A stretch of 64,000 nt of DNA from Tyto alba (lineage: Eukaryota > Chordata > Aves > Strigiformes > Tytonidae). The position numbers and the translations under genes are program-made. The DNA is taken from contig NW_024881300.1 in the NCBI RefSeq assembly GCF_018691265.1, forward strand, positions 5,903,546-5,967,545. Direction: 5' to 3'. The notes below the pieces were generated by a model. That model saw only the letters and a list, made by a program, of their open reading frames with translations. It was not told where the DNA came from and ran no database searches. Positions 52,086 through 63,509 of the stretch are shown piece by piece; the stretch's first letter is position 1, and each line of letters begins with the position of its first letter.

Positions 52086-54166
52086 TCTGAGCGAGCAGGG
52101 AACCCCTCACCTAGCACTTTGCTTTTAGATTTTCAGTTTTTCATGTAAAACAGAAACTAATCATGACTTGTCATCATTAGAAATATTATTGAGCTATTGG
52201 AAGCTGACGCAGAGCTACAGTTTACAGAATAGATGAACAATACATGCCTAAAGTGGAATTTAACTGATATTATTTTTTTTTTAATTCTAAAATGTTGCCT
52301 AGTTTAACAAATGCTGTGATCCTCTCCAAAGAGGGATTCATATTAGTGCATCCTCTATCTGTAATATCTCACTGTTTCTGAAGTGCAGTGGAACCATCTG
52401 GTTTGAATGCTTCTATGCTAGTTTTTACATGGCAAAATTTTTTGGAGCTTGTAATTATAGACATAATAGTTCTTACAGTTAATATAGTAAGGTCACAGAC
52501 TACCATATATAATGCAGGTTATAACTGATAGCACGTGGTCCTAAGCTTGGGTTGTATGGTGCAAAAATGGCTTGAAATGTATTTGTATTTCCATGTTCTT
52601 GTGATCAAGGTTGGTCTTCCAACTGTGGGTTAGAACAGCCTCAGCCTGCATGATAAGAAAGAAGTCTATTCAAAAATTACTTTGGTATCCAACTATCTTA
52701 ACTACATAACAGTAGTGAAGTTCTTCTATCTACTGTTAAAGCTATGTTATACACTGCACTGCTTTGATATTACCAGAGAAACTAAATCCAGGCCAGGATT
52801 TATCGGCCAGGTCCATTTCAACATGTAGTTTTCTCTAATAATAATTGAGTACTACTCACTACACGTTGTTTCAGATTTTTTGATTAAAAATAAATTGTTT
52901 TGGATGCAACCTATTTAGCTGAACAGGCATTTGATACCTGTACTTGAGAACCAACAAAATATGGCTTGTTGTAAGACAATAAGTTCTCTGATGCAGTCAT
53001 ATCTCTAGAGTAGAAGAAGAGGTATTGTTTAATCCTAAAGGTTGGCTGTTTCTCATAACATGTTCATCCCAAGTGAAATATCTAATATCAGTATAAACTG
53101 TGTGGTGTACCAAAATACGCTTAACAGTTATCTCTCATATTTTGGCTTTAAGAGTAAACTTGCTGATTTGAGTTCACATCTAATTATCATCTTCTGTTTC
53201 TGAAAAATAACACAAGAATTGAGAAGAATGCTAAGACTCCTATCTAGCATAGCCAGTTATGTTAACAGCAATAACAAAGGCCAATAATAGTGCACTGATT
53301 GCTCAGGATTCTCAAGAAGCTTTCTAAGAACTCCAGAACAATTAAAACTTTTTCCTAATTAAAAGATTAAGAATCTAGGGCCAGATGCATTGGCACGTTG
53401 TGGTTGGGTTTTGCTGCATGTTTACTGAGATGTGCAGTGACACATGCTTTTTATCTGTATAGCCATCAGTTTCTACAAACATATCGCCCATAACATGTTT
53501 AGGTTTAGCCTTCAATAGCTCATACTCTTCAGCTCTCCTAGAACAGTAGAAGTTTGAAGCAATATTTAGCATATGCTTACTCTTCAATATGTGCTTAAAT
53601 ACTTCAATGAATAAAGGTAGGAATACTGAATGTGAAAATTAACATCAATGTTTTCTTAAGCTAAGTCTCTAATTATTGCTACTTCTTAAGTAGATCAGTT
53701 TAATTTTTCAGGAAAAAAAAATGGAGCATCTGAAGAGGCTTCATGTTTGACATTTAATAAAAAAATAATTATGCTTGGCATGATTGTTTAAACATTTCTT
53801 AGGTTTCAATTCTGCTTTGAAGAGAAACATTATGATAGTGGTTATCATAACATATGGTTATCTCACTCAAAGGATCCCTGAAAATAATTAAGTAGTAATA
53901 TTTTTAGATGTAAAATTTTTTTCTTATTCATATTTTAATTCTGGAAATATTCCTTTTTAATATTGGACTACTAGCAAGTTTTTGTTCATCATAAACATTG
54001 TGTTAAAATAGTAAGACAGATAAGATTTTAATGATACAAAAAATGTAGGGTCAGTGTGCGCTACTTGCTGCACACTCATTGCAAGAACTTGAGTCTCAGA
54101 TGAGGCTTTAAAATCTGGCTTCTGTTTTTTCGTTTGATTGAATTTTTTTCTTTTTTTTCCTTCCAG
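52086..54166. other. Intergenic or intronic, no gene seen
   Basis: AT-rich DNA between the two candidate exons. No repeat family or coding exon was recognised. Confidence 0.65.
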
Positions 54167-54855
54167 GAGGGCCAGCCTTACTACACATTAGAATCAGTTC
54201 TGATTCCACAAAAGCAAGGGATGAAGACTGTACCCCCAGACAGCTACCCTGAAAAGTAGGGTCAACCTTTGGCGTACAGTTAACAGCATCTCAGCAAAAT
54301 GAACAGAGATTAACACTGGTTTTTAAAATCTACTCTCTGTAGTCTCAGAAAACATCATTGTGTCAGCTAACTTTGAATATGTGATTTGGTATTTTTGTTT
54401 CTAATGTTTGCAGGTTCTAAATTGTTTCTTAAAAGAAATTTTGTCTTTTTAGATCATAACATGCACATTTTCGAAGTGGCAGTAATGATGTGATTAAAAT
54501 TTACACCAGAAGGCTCACAATCACTTAAAAAAACTCAGACAGCTGTTTTAAGTAGTTAATATTTAGTTTAAATATAGAATAATTTATTTAATGTTTAAAC
54601 CTTAAAATCTAAAAAATAATTTCACTGTAAAATTTCAGACTTTCTCCTAGAGGAAAATTATTTTTTTTTTAAATGAGATAGCTTGGACTTCAGTTGACTT
54701 ATTTAAATACTTGTTTAACTGCTTTGTGATAAGAAATGCTGCATATCAGTAATTAGGTTTTGAAAATGATTAAAATCTGGTAAGCAGAATATTTACTTTT
54801 ATATTTAGTGACCAGAGTGCATCAACTTGAATAAACTTTGAAAAATATTAGGCAC
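54167..54855 (+). ncRNA. Candidate terminal exon of unknown transcript
   Basis: A very strong acceptor (a T/C tract of about 25 bases ending CCTTCCAG at 54166) precedes a moderately GC-rich start. One frame reads EGQPYYTLESVLIPQKQG and then twelve more codons to TAG at 54257-54259. I do not recognise that peptide. An AATAAA signal lies at 54830-54835, followed by a GT-rich element (TTGTGTAGGTTGT) about 25-40 bases later, as expected for 3' end formation. This fits the last exon of a spliced + strand transcript starting near 48.85 kb. Coding or non-coding status is unknown, and the end is estimated. Confidence 0.3.
54830..54835 (+). terminator. AATAAA polyadenylation signal
   Basis: A perfect AATAAA is followed by a GT-rich stretch at about 54862-54876, the usual arrangement of a cleavage and polyadenylation site. 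In AT-rich DNA this hexamer is common by chance; the downstream element raises the odds. Confidence 0.35.
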
Positions 54856-56089
54856 TCTACAATTGTGTAGGTTGTACTATTTCTTAAACTTGCTTACCAA
54901 AAAATAATTAAAAAAAAAGTTAAAAATTATATTCAAAGTATAAAAAAACCCCAAACCCACAAAGAGAAATGTTAAAACATAAGAAATTTGTATGCTGACA
55001 GTTTTTTCCTGGTGTAGATAGTGTTGCCTATACTTTTGCTACATTTTACTCCAAAACAGTGAAAAACCTGCAACTGTATGAAATTTCATTCTGATTTTCA
55101 TATAAACAACATATTACCAATTGATTTCCAAAATTGGTCTAGGTTAGTACAATAACTTATTTTGCTTAATTACTCTAGTTCCCTTTTGTAGAATTAATAT
55201 CATCTCATGCTTTTGAATGATAAATTATAATAATTAAGCACAATTTTTATTATAACAAATTAATTGTGCAACAAATTATAACAAATGTTAGAACAAATGT
55301 ATTTTGTACTAAATATTTTATTCTATTGTATTTTTTTTTCCTTAGTTCATACCCCTTGGACTGCTCAGTAGAATTTGGATGGCTCACATTTTGGAAAATG
55401 TATCAGTGATATTTTTCATGTAAGTTACAAGCGGATTAAGCGTTTTTTATCAAGCCTCGATTATTGTGAGCATGTCACCTCTTGAATGCCTCTGCTGAAG
55501 TTTACTTGCATAGTTAAAGTTAAGCACAAAATCTGTAGGAATCAGCATTAACTATGCAGAACCTTGCAAAGCTGGTCTCTCTGAAATATGTCCAAATAGG
55601 TATTCAAATCAGTATTACAACATAAATCAGAAATGCTTTCCACATTTTACAGTGTACTTCATATGACAAGAACATTTCCTCTCAGATATAATTCTTTTTC
55701 AAAGAGTGAAAATCTTCAATGTGATGGTACTTGGTGGCAAAAGAATGTTAACTGAAGTGTGGCATAATTCTGTTGCTTGTTCACATTCAAATTTAAAATA
55801 GTTAAAAAAAAATGAAGACATGGAGAAAAGAGAACTATTTATCGCATGGTTTATCCACTGAAACAATTTCAACTTTTAAGCCCAAATTTATTCATGATGT
55901 TAGTGCTATTACAACACAGGTGATTTCATCCCCGCTGCTTTTCTTCCATGGGTGTTGCTGTCAAAGCTTCCCAGTCACCTTGGTTAATTCACTCCATGTG
56001 CCAAAAGTAATTACACTAAGGTCTACGCTGCCTGCAACGATGTGAAACTTCAGAATCTGTGCAGCTATGATGTCATAAGGGAGTCATTA
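54856..56089. other. Intergenic, no gene seen
   Basis: Very AT-rich sequence with short internal repetition around 55,200-55,300 (ACAAATTATAAC and ACAAATG motifs repeated). No gene or named repeat was recognised. Confidence 0.65.
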
Positions 56090-57050
56090 ATGTAAGAGTG
56101 GCTTATATGGAGGCCTGAAGGCCCATGCCAATTAATCACATTCCCATCTGAAAGGTAGCGATTGAATCATTCTGATGGCAGGCCTGTCAGAAATGTAATT
56201 GTCCACTGAAGGTACAAATGTGTAAATGGACATCCCAGCAAAAGGCAGCGATCTTCCAAAGTAACATCGTACATTATTCAGATCGTTACGCTTGTTTTCC
56301 TCCTCCTCCTCGTGCCCCTAGCCCAAGTCTGTTATTGATATAAAGGTTGAAGCTCAGGCAGCTTAACTGTTATGTGGAATGACCTTTACTTTTAATATTA
56401 ATATATTATTGTAAAGTCTATGAGACTCATAAATGCAATTTTAGAATTCATATGAAATGCCATGTGCTGAACCTATTGCAACTTTTCCTCTAGTCCTGTG
56501 GCAGGTTGCAAACTATGCGAATTAATATGCATCATATTCTTTCCCCTTTATTTACTTAGAGAGGTTTGCCGAGCAACTTTATCAAGAGTAACATTATCAA
56601 GAGCTTTCCTGCAAGCTTCTTCATCATATTCACATCCGTGTCTGCTCGACACTTGTCACTGTCAATCAAATCGCAATAATACGCAGATGATTTGCTCATT
56701 TGGTTTAATAAAATCTCTCTGCTTATTTGCACTGCAGTCATTATGCCACATAATTGCTCTGCCGCTGAGGTGAAAGGCAGCCAGTTGCCTGGGGGATAAG
56801 AAGAGACTATTGCTATATGAAGGATTTGTTTCTTTGCCTCTGTCTCTCCCTAGTCACTCATATCCCTAAAATTAATATTGTATTTGAATCCAGTCCTGCT
56901 ATTCTTATGCAGGCTAACATTGTTATTACTTATTATTTCGATGTGAAGTCATTTATTTTTAGTTTTGATGTCCAAGCTGTCAAGCTAAATTTCATTGTGT
57001 ACTGCCACATACAATTTTTAACTGCCATTTAAACTCGATTCAAAATCCAA
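56090..57050. promoter_or_regulatory. Candidate conserved enhancer-like block
   Basis: This stretch lacks recognisable repeats and low-complexity runs and is dense in developmental factor sites. A perfect PBX-MEIS/PREP decamer CTGTCAATCA (TGATTGACAG on the other strand) lies at 56659-56668. Two TTATCAAGAG copies (56579-56588 and 56594-56603) carry GATA-type TTATC cores. Homeodomain cores include CCAATTAATCAC near 56128 and GAATTAATATGCATC near 56519. The IRX-FTO-RPGRIP1L neighbourhood is known in vertebrates for many conserved enhancers, so such an element is expected here. Conservation itself has not been tested. Confidence 0.35.
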
Positions 57051-59250
57051 ATTATGAAGAGAACATGTTCAAAGGAATGGGCTGACAGGAAGTATAGCTA
57101 CAATTTTTATTTCCCAGGAAATCAAAGTATAGATCTTGCTATTGTTCTGTGGTGGAGATATGTGCAGTTTTCATACTTCATAATCTTTTTTGTATTGGCT
57201 GGACACTATGATTCAGAAACAGAAAAAAAAGGGGTTATTTATGCATATGAGCAGCCCTTAGGGCACAAAACAAAGGCATTAACTTCCAGAAATGATATAG
57301 CACAAAACCAGCTCAACTTACTGTTGTAAATTCGTGAATGATTTGTACTCCATTTTCCAGTTGATTCTACTATGACGGATGGTGGAAGTGAAAATGAGGA
57401 ATCTATCCATGTAACACAAACCTCAGCTTCTTCCCTGCATGGTTAATATAGCAGTCACTGCTATGTGATAATAATCATGATCCTGTATTTTGGGGGTGAC
57501 TCCATCTCAGTGACATACTCATTAGGAGCCTAAAATACTTGTATTTTTAAATGTATTCCAAACAGCAAGTACTTGATGATTTATTATAAAGAAAATTAAA
57601 AAACAGACTAAAATTGCCTGTGAGAGAATACGTCTATGTTCGCGTTCCTTCTTTTTATTCAAAGTCCTCTATTGAGTTTAACCAAGACTCCGTTGGTAGG
57701 TCAGAGGAACTACTAACATTTTAAGGCAGTTGAACTTGAGGACATCTTTTCTATTTGTACAAACTCAATCTAATAGTATTCAGATATATAGAGAGTGATT
57801 TGTTGTAGTATTAACATGGGGATTGTTTCTTTAGCTGCCTCAATTCAGAAAGTCCACATTTAAATAGAAGATCCCATTAACTCACAGAAGTCCAAAAAAG
57901 GACTAATAAGTCACCTCCAGCCTTTGTGTCAGGCCATTATGTTTCCTCCGGTCAATGTGATATTGAACCAAGTAGCTAGCTAAAACATATTTATACTGTA
58001 AGATTTTCAAACTCCCTTTGAAGAAATCAAGAAATATAACTCCTTTCAGTAGTTAAAGTGGTTAATCACTCTCACTATTAAAATGTTTACTGAATGACAT
58101 GTTTGAAATTGGTTCTTGGTATGGCTTTCCACACTAGATTAAAAAGATACTTATCTCTTAGCATTTTCTCTGTTTTCTTTTGTAATTGAGTTCTTTCTCG
58201 GTAGTTTTTAGCAAAATTAACATATCCCTTAACATGGCATTTCACCAGATTTTTATGTATATGTGGCTGTCTGTTTTTATCACAAATAATGACATCAGAT
58301 ATCTGATCAGTGTTTGGTATAACACTAATCCTTATTTTGGGGGACAGGGAGGCGTAGCAGTTGTAATGGGCAGCTAATATTGAACTTTTTTCCTTCTGTA
58401 ATTTTTTCAAATATAAGGAAGGACTGCATTTCTTTTTTCCTTCACTGTATCATTTAGTATTTAGTTAGCATTTTTGTCTGAATGAGTGTACCTATTAAGC
58501 AGTTGTGATCACCCTCTGACTACGTGTCTCTATTACTATTTACATTGTGGAATGGATCGAACATTTGTATTATCCAAGTATGCTTGTAACTTTTTTTTCC
58601 CTAGGGAAAAATGTATTTAAGTCTGTTATCAACCCAGAACTGGGATCTCTCTTATTAAGACAGGTTATGATATAGAACATTCTAAATCTGACAGTCTGTA
58701 CAATGGAGTTCAACTGGACTATGTACTGCAGTGGAGTGTAAAGGTACCCGAACATGAAATGTGGGGTGTAGGTATCAGAAACACCCTCTAGCTGCATGCC
58801 ACATGGTTACTGGTCTAGGCTGCTTCTACTTCATGAATGATCTTGGATACTCCTCTTCTACATTACACATAGCGGTGCAGACTTACTCTAACTCAGAACT
58901 CTCATTATCCTTCCTGAATAACAAAATGTTAATCCAAAGAAATTGGTAAAAGCATATAACTTTCCTTCAGTTAGTTAAACACGCATAGATGGAGATCTAG
59001 TGAGTAGAAAAGAGAGATGAGAGATTTTTCCCTTAAGTTAGAGACTACTAAAGAACTTTTCACCAGTCTGCGTGGCTGTTACACGTTATACATTTTTTTT
59101 TTTTCTGTACAATACAGTTCTTCATCCTGTCTTCTTCCATAATTTACCTTTGTTTTCATACTGTGTTCTGACCCAAATAGCTGTTCTATCAGACTGTTGC
59201 TACTACTGCACAGTAGCCTGCGCAGACAGATCATGACGCTGAAGGTCTCG
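57051..59250. other. Intergenic, no gene seen
   Basis: AT-rich DNA without recognised exons. The part at about 57,800-57,970 is repeat-free and looks like possible conserved non-coding DNA, with weak support. The 107-codon frame at 58087-58410 (minus) matches no family known to me. Confidence 0.65.
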
Positions 59251-59434
59251 TGAGGGTGACCAAGCAGTGGAACAGGTTGCTCAGAAAGGTTGTGGTGTCT
59301 CTCCACCTTTGGAGACATTAAACACCCAGATGGATGTGGTCCTGAGCAATCTGCTCCAGCTGACCCTGCTCTGAGCAGGGCGGTTGGACCAGTCAATCCC
59401 CAGAGGACTCATCCCACCTCATCCTTTCTGTAAA
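59251..59434 (+). mobile_element. CR1 LINE 3' fragment, sense
   Basis: The blocks TGAGGGTGACCAAGCAGTGG, AACAGGTTGCTCAGAAAGGT, TGTGGTGTCTCC, GGAGACATTAAACACCCAGA, GATGTGGTCCTGAGCAA, CTGACCCTGCTCTGAGCAG and GGTTGGACCAGTCAATCCC match the avian CR1 3' region in forward orientation, close to its end. The open frame on the opposite strand (59079-59396) is an artefact of this element. It is 5'-truncated and inactive. Boundaries are approximate. Confidence 0.9.
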
Positions 59435-59599
59435 TCAAGGATGCAGAATTGCCATGTGACTTGTAAAAGCTGTTTATATAAAGATATAATGAATATTTTT
59501 ATATAATTTATGTATTTATTTTCATAGTTTGGGAAGGAATAATTTTACAGTGAGATCAAAACACTAATCTGCATTACCAGTTGCAAAGAATTTTGTTTT

Positions 59600-59730
59600 G
59601 GCCAGTTGCCTGGGGGGTGTTTTGTTGGGTTCTTTTTGTTCATTTTGTGGGTTTGGGCTTTTTGTCTTGCGTTATTGTGGATTTTTGTTATTTTTGTTTG
59701 TTTGGGTTTTTTTTGGGGGTATGTTTTTTA
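59600..59730. repeat. T/G-rich low-complexity tract
   Basis: The + strand here is almost only T and G, with repeated TTTTGTT and TTTGGG words. It gives an open frame that reads as a hydrophobic peptide, which is a by-product of composition and not a membrane protein. Confidence 0.85.
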
Positions 59731-62085
59731 AAAATGAAGATCTACTTAGCTAATTTTAGGCCTGACTGATTCCATCCCATTTTAGTCAATACGAGCAGAA
59801 TCAAAATATTTTCTGCTAATGAAATGGTAGATAGGTTTTTAACCAGATTCCTGAAGAGGCCAGCCACAGAAATCTTCAACACCAAGCCCTAAAGATTGTT
59901 TTGAAACAAAATGTTTACTCAGATTAATCATACAAACACTCAGAGAAGAAGGAAGGAGAGTTTCATTTTCCTGTCCTTATGGTGGTTGTTGATCCATCGT
60001 AATCTCTAATATTTAAAAAATCTTAATTCTAAATATACTTATTTTGTCATAGTGGCTGACTTGGCTTTACAAAATATAATGAGTGTTTGGAAGAAATGTT
60101 AGCTATTGTATGCTTAATGGTTTTCTCATATGGAAGTACAGCTGTTATGTTACTGTTGTTTCAATATTGGCTCACTTTCTCCTCTTTGTATACAATCCAC
60201 CGCATGTTCCTTTTTAAGACCATGCCTATACAGTTTACAACAGGAAATAGCAACAGTCTTAGAAATTGTTGCCTATATTTTTTGTAAAGATATGTTAGTT
60301 TCAGACAAATTGGTTTTAGAAGTTGCTAGGATATTGAATTGTGTATTACAAAAAATGAAAATGAGTTTTTCTAAAAATACAGTGCTTATCTTGGTGTGCA
60401 GCTGTCATAATTACTTAAATAACGTATTGGTATGTTTGGATTAGCACTCTGCATTTGTGTACACAGATTTGTGCATGCACATACACGCAGACTGAGGTTG
60501 TCATAAAGAAGATGGGGAAGTTCCCTCCAGCCCAAACAGCCAAAGCACCTGCCTCTGTTAAAAACTTTGGTGAGCAGGATTTTCAGAGGTACTGAAAAGA
60601 AAAATTAATTTATTATTACACAGTCTGTACTGAAATAACAAAGAGTAATTCAGTTGTGAAGGTAGCTCTTTGCATGGCTACTGAATAAGTTACTTGACCT
60701 TTTTCAGCAATATGCTCTGCAATAAATTGTAACCAGTATATGAAATAACACAGAAACTACTGCATCAGGAAACATTCTTTCCAGGATTTTCATAAAAGAG
60801 AGAAATCTAATATTATACACTACTATTAATTAACATTAGATTTACCGTCTGAAAGAAGGTGTTTAAAATTCTGCAAAATGAGACATGATTATCTTTGTAT
60901 AGTTCATATGATCTTCATTTTTCAAAGGCATTAAGGGACCTTATATTTGCAAAGTGGAAATTATTAAGGATAATTAAGATGAAAGTTTTATTTGATAGAG
61001 GAAATCTCATGATGTTTGGAAATACTCAGTTTAAATCTAATCCCAGTTCACACTCTTGCTTTTTAGAATGAAATGCTGTTTAATAAAGGGAAACCACAAA
61101 CAGCCAAGCCACGTTTTGAAACTGCAGAGACACTACTTGTGCCCCTTAACAAAGAAGAAAAATTAAACTTCCCAACATCTTGTGGTTTTCGTAACTGTCA
61201 AATGGGTAGAAGATAGGACTGAATGAAATGAGAATCACAGTACCATGAAGAAACAGAAAGAACCGAATGGGAGGTACAAACTTACACTAGCCTACAAAGA
61301 AAAGATTGCAAATAACAGAAAAGCTACCAAATTTAGCCAAAAAATAAAACACTTCAAAAAGATGTGGACAGAGATGTTTCACTGAAGATTTGCCAACATA
61401 AGTTCTTATTCAGAGATGAAGTATCTCAACTGAAATCTTGTTGAAGTTAACAGAAATTTTGGCAGTATTTTTAATTGGTCTGCAATGTCCCTAAATATTA
61501 ATTTGTGACTAGCCAAATTGGTTCTGAATAGTCAGAATTGGGAGGCAGACTGAAGTTTCTGTATGTTGGTCATGATGCAGTAGAAACTAACAATAACTTC
61601 ATTTGACTTTAAATCACTTCCTACTGAGAAGATATTTGATTTTCTATCTAGCACTTAATTTTTCTGGGGCTCTTCAGCTGTAACTGAAGACAGGAAGATT
61701 CTGAATCCAGTTGCATTTCCGAGACAGTCAGCCATCTGAGTCAGTGTTCTCCTTGCTTCTCTCTTGCTCATTGCAAGGTATCTATTTGCAGTGGAATCAA
61801 AATGTTACTCTATTTTCCCACACCACCCGTCAGCTCAGCTTGTGTTGGCTAAAAATTTGAGAACAAATCTGAGACATAACCAGCCCCTACGTGCCTGTTT
61901 CCAGTGGGAGAATGACTGTACCTCGTCTACTTTGACCCCAAATGCCAGGATGCATGGGCTGTGGGAAGATGCTAGGCTGCTAGTCTTTTATTTCTCTTTT
62001 GTTCAGTGTAGCTTTCAAAAGAACTAAATGTAGTAATTGTTTTCTTTATGTACTGTCTATAGTATTTCTATTTAAATTAAGCCAG

Positions 62086-62087
<2 letters not shown>

Positions 62088-62117
<30 letters not shown>
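62088..62117. repeat. (AT)15 microsatellite
   Basis: Fifteen uninterrupted AT units followed by TTATATA. This is a likely length-variable locus. Confidence 0.95.
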
Positions 62118-62124
<7 letters not shown>

Positions 62125-63493
62125 CAGAATATAGAACCCCCAAAAAACTGGGGCATGAGAGGGGGTATTTCTGAGTTATCTTTCAGTCCTCTATGTTTGC
62201 AAAAGTAGCTTCTCTGTCCCAAGTTAGAAGCTCTGAGTAGGTAGCATTGTTTCATAGTTTCTGTTTGGGGAGACAGGGGGAAAAGAAACAGTCTTGCTCA
62301 CAAACTTTTCATTTTTTGGAATATGGAGGTCACCAACCTCACATGTTGGCCTGCATGACAGGGCAGCTAGTAACCGAGATGGGCTCACCACGGGGGTTGG
62401 ACGAGCCAAAAAGAAAACGGCATTGTCATGGCATGGATTGGAAGCACCGGATGTCAGGTACTGCCAAGTGGCATGCCATTTGTTTAAGCACGTTTCTTTC
62501 TGCACGGGGGTTTACTAGATGGCATGTTCATATCCTATTTTTTCTTTCTGACAGTGGAGCGAGAAGCCCAGTACTGTTTCATACAGTTGAGGTGTGTTTG
62601 GGTTTTCTTAGCTGAGGAGAGATAGAGGGTGTAAACTTTTAAGGTCTCATATTTGAGCTGTGACATTTAACTGGTCTGATGTGATACTCTTTCTCACATA
62701 GAGAGAATGTTCTGCATTATTTCGCAAAGTTTCAGATCGTGCTAATTCTTACTGATGTGTTCTGAACTGAAGAGCTCTAAATCATCTCTGTTTGAAACTG
62801 TATCAGTTGAGCTAGGCAGACTCCATCTTTGGTAGCTTTTCATAGCTGTTTCCCATTGAATGTGATAACTTCTTTTGCATATTCACCCTCTCTCTCCAGT
62901 CTTTACTCTTCATATTCAGTTCTTTGATCAGTTGTACACTAAGTTTTTTTAAATATGCAACTTTTTAAAATTACCAACCACTTACATACCTGCTAACTAT
63001 GTCACTTTACCAGGAAAGTAAGAAGATGATGAAAGGAGCAAAGTGACTTTTGTGTAGAAATCCAGCTTAAGGTGTGAGTGGAGAAAAAAATAGTCCTACC
63101 TTATTATGTCTTATCATCTCAGAAATTATGTAGGTATTTTTCAGTCAACAAATTAATTTTCAGATGGAAAATCACAGTTATGAATTGATTTTGATCTGCC
63201 TTTCGCTCATCATATACCTTTACAGCAAAAAATGGAGATCATAATGATATTGTGGAAACTGCTGATCAAAGGTTGTTTACATGGACTGTGTTCACTGATT
63301 TGCCAAAGTTGTCTCATACAGATGCACTTTAATGACTATTCTCTGCAAAATGGATTTTTCTAAAAGATTCTTTAATCTGATTACTCTGTAATCTTAGTTA
63401 TTCTTCAGAGTGTGAGATTACATACGTATTTGTTTGAAAGTATGTTTTACATGACTATGATTCAAAATGTTCCATGAAAGGAAGGTATTGCAA

Positions 63494-63509
63494 AAATAAA
63501 TAAATAAAT
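63494..63509. repeat. (AAAT)n microsatellite
   Basis: About four tandem AAAT units in AT-rich DNA. Confidence 0.85.

Noticed and set aside
54167..54259. Coding reading of the candidate terminal exon (peptide beginning EGQPYYTLESV).
   Set aside because: I recognise no matching protein and no coding exon upstream that joins to it, so it is listed only as a candidate exon of unknown type.
59079..59396. 105-codon open frame on the minus strand.
   Set aside because: It is the antisense of the CR1 fragment at 59251-59434 and not a gene.
59581..59769. Open frame that reads as a very hydrophobic, membrane-like peptide.
   Set aside because: It is a product of a T/G-rich low-complexity tract.
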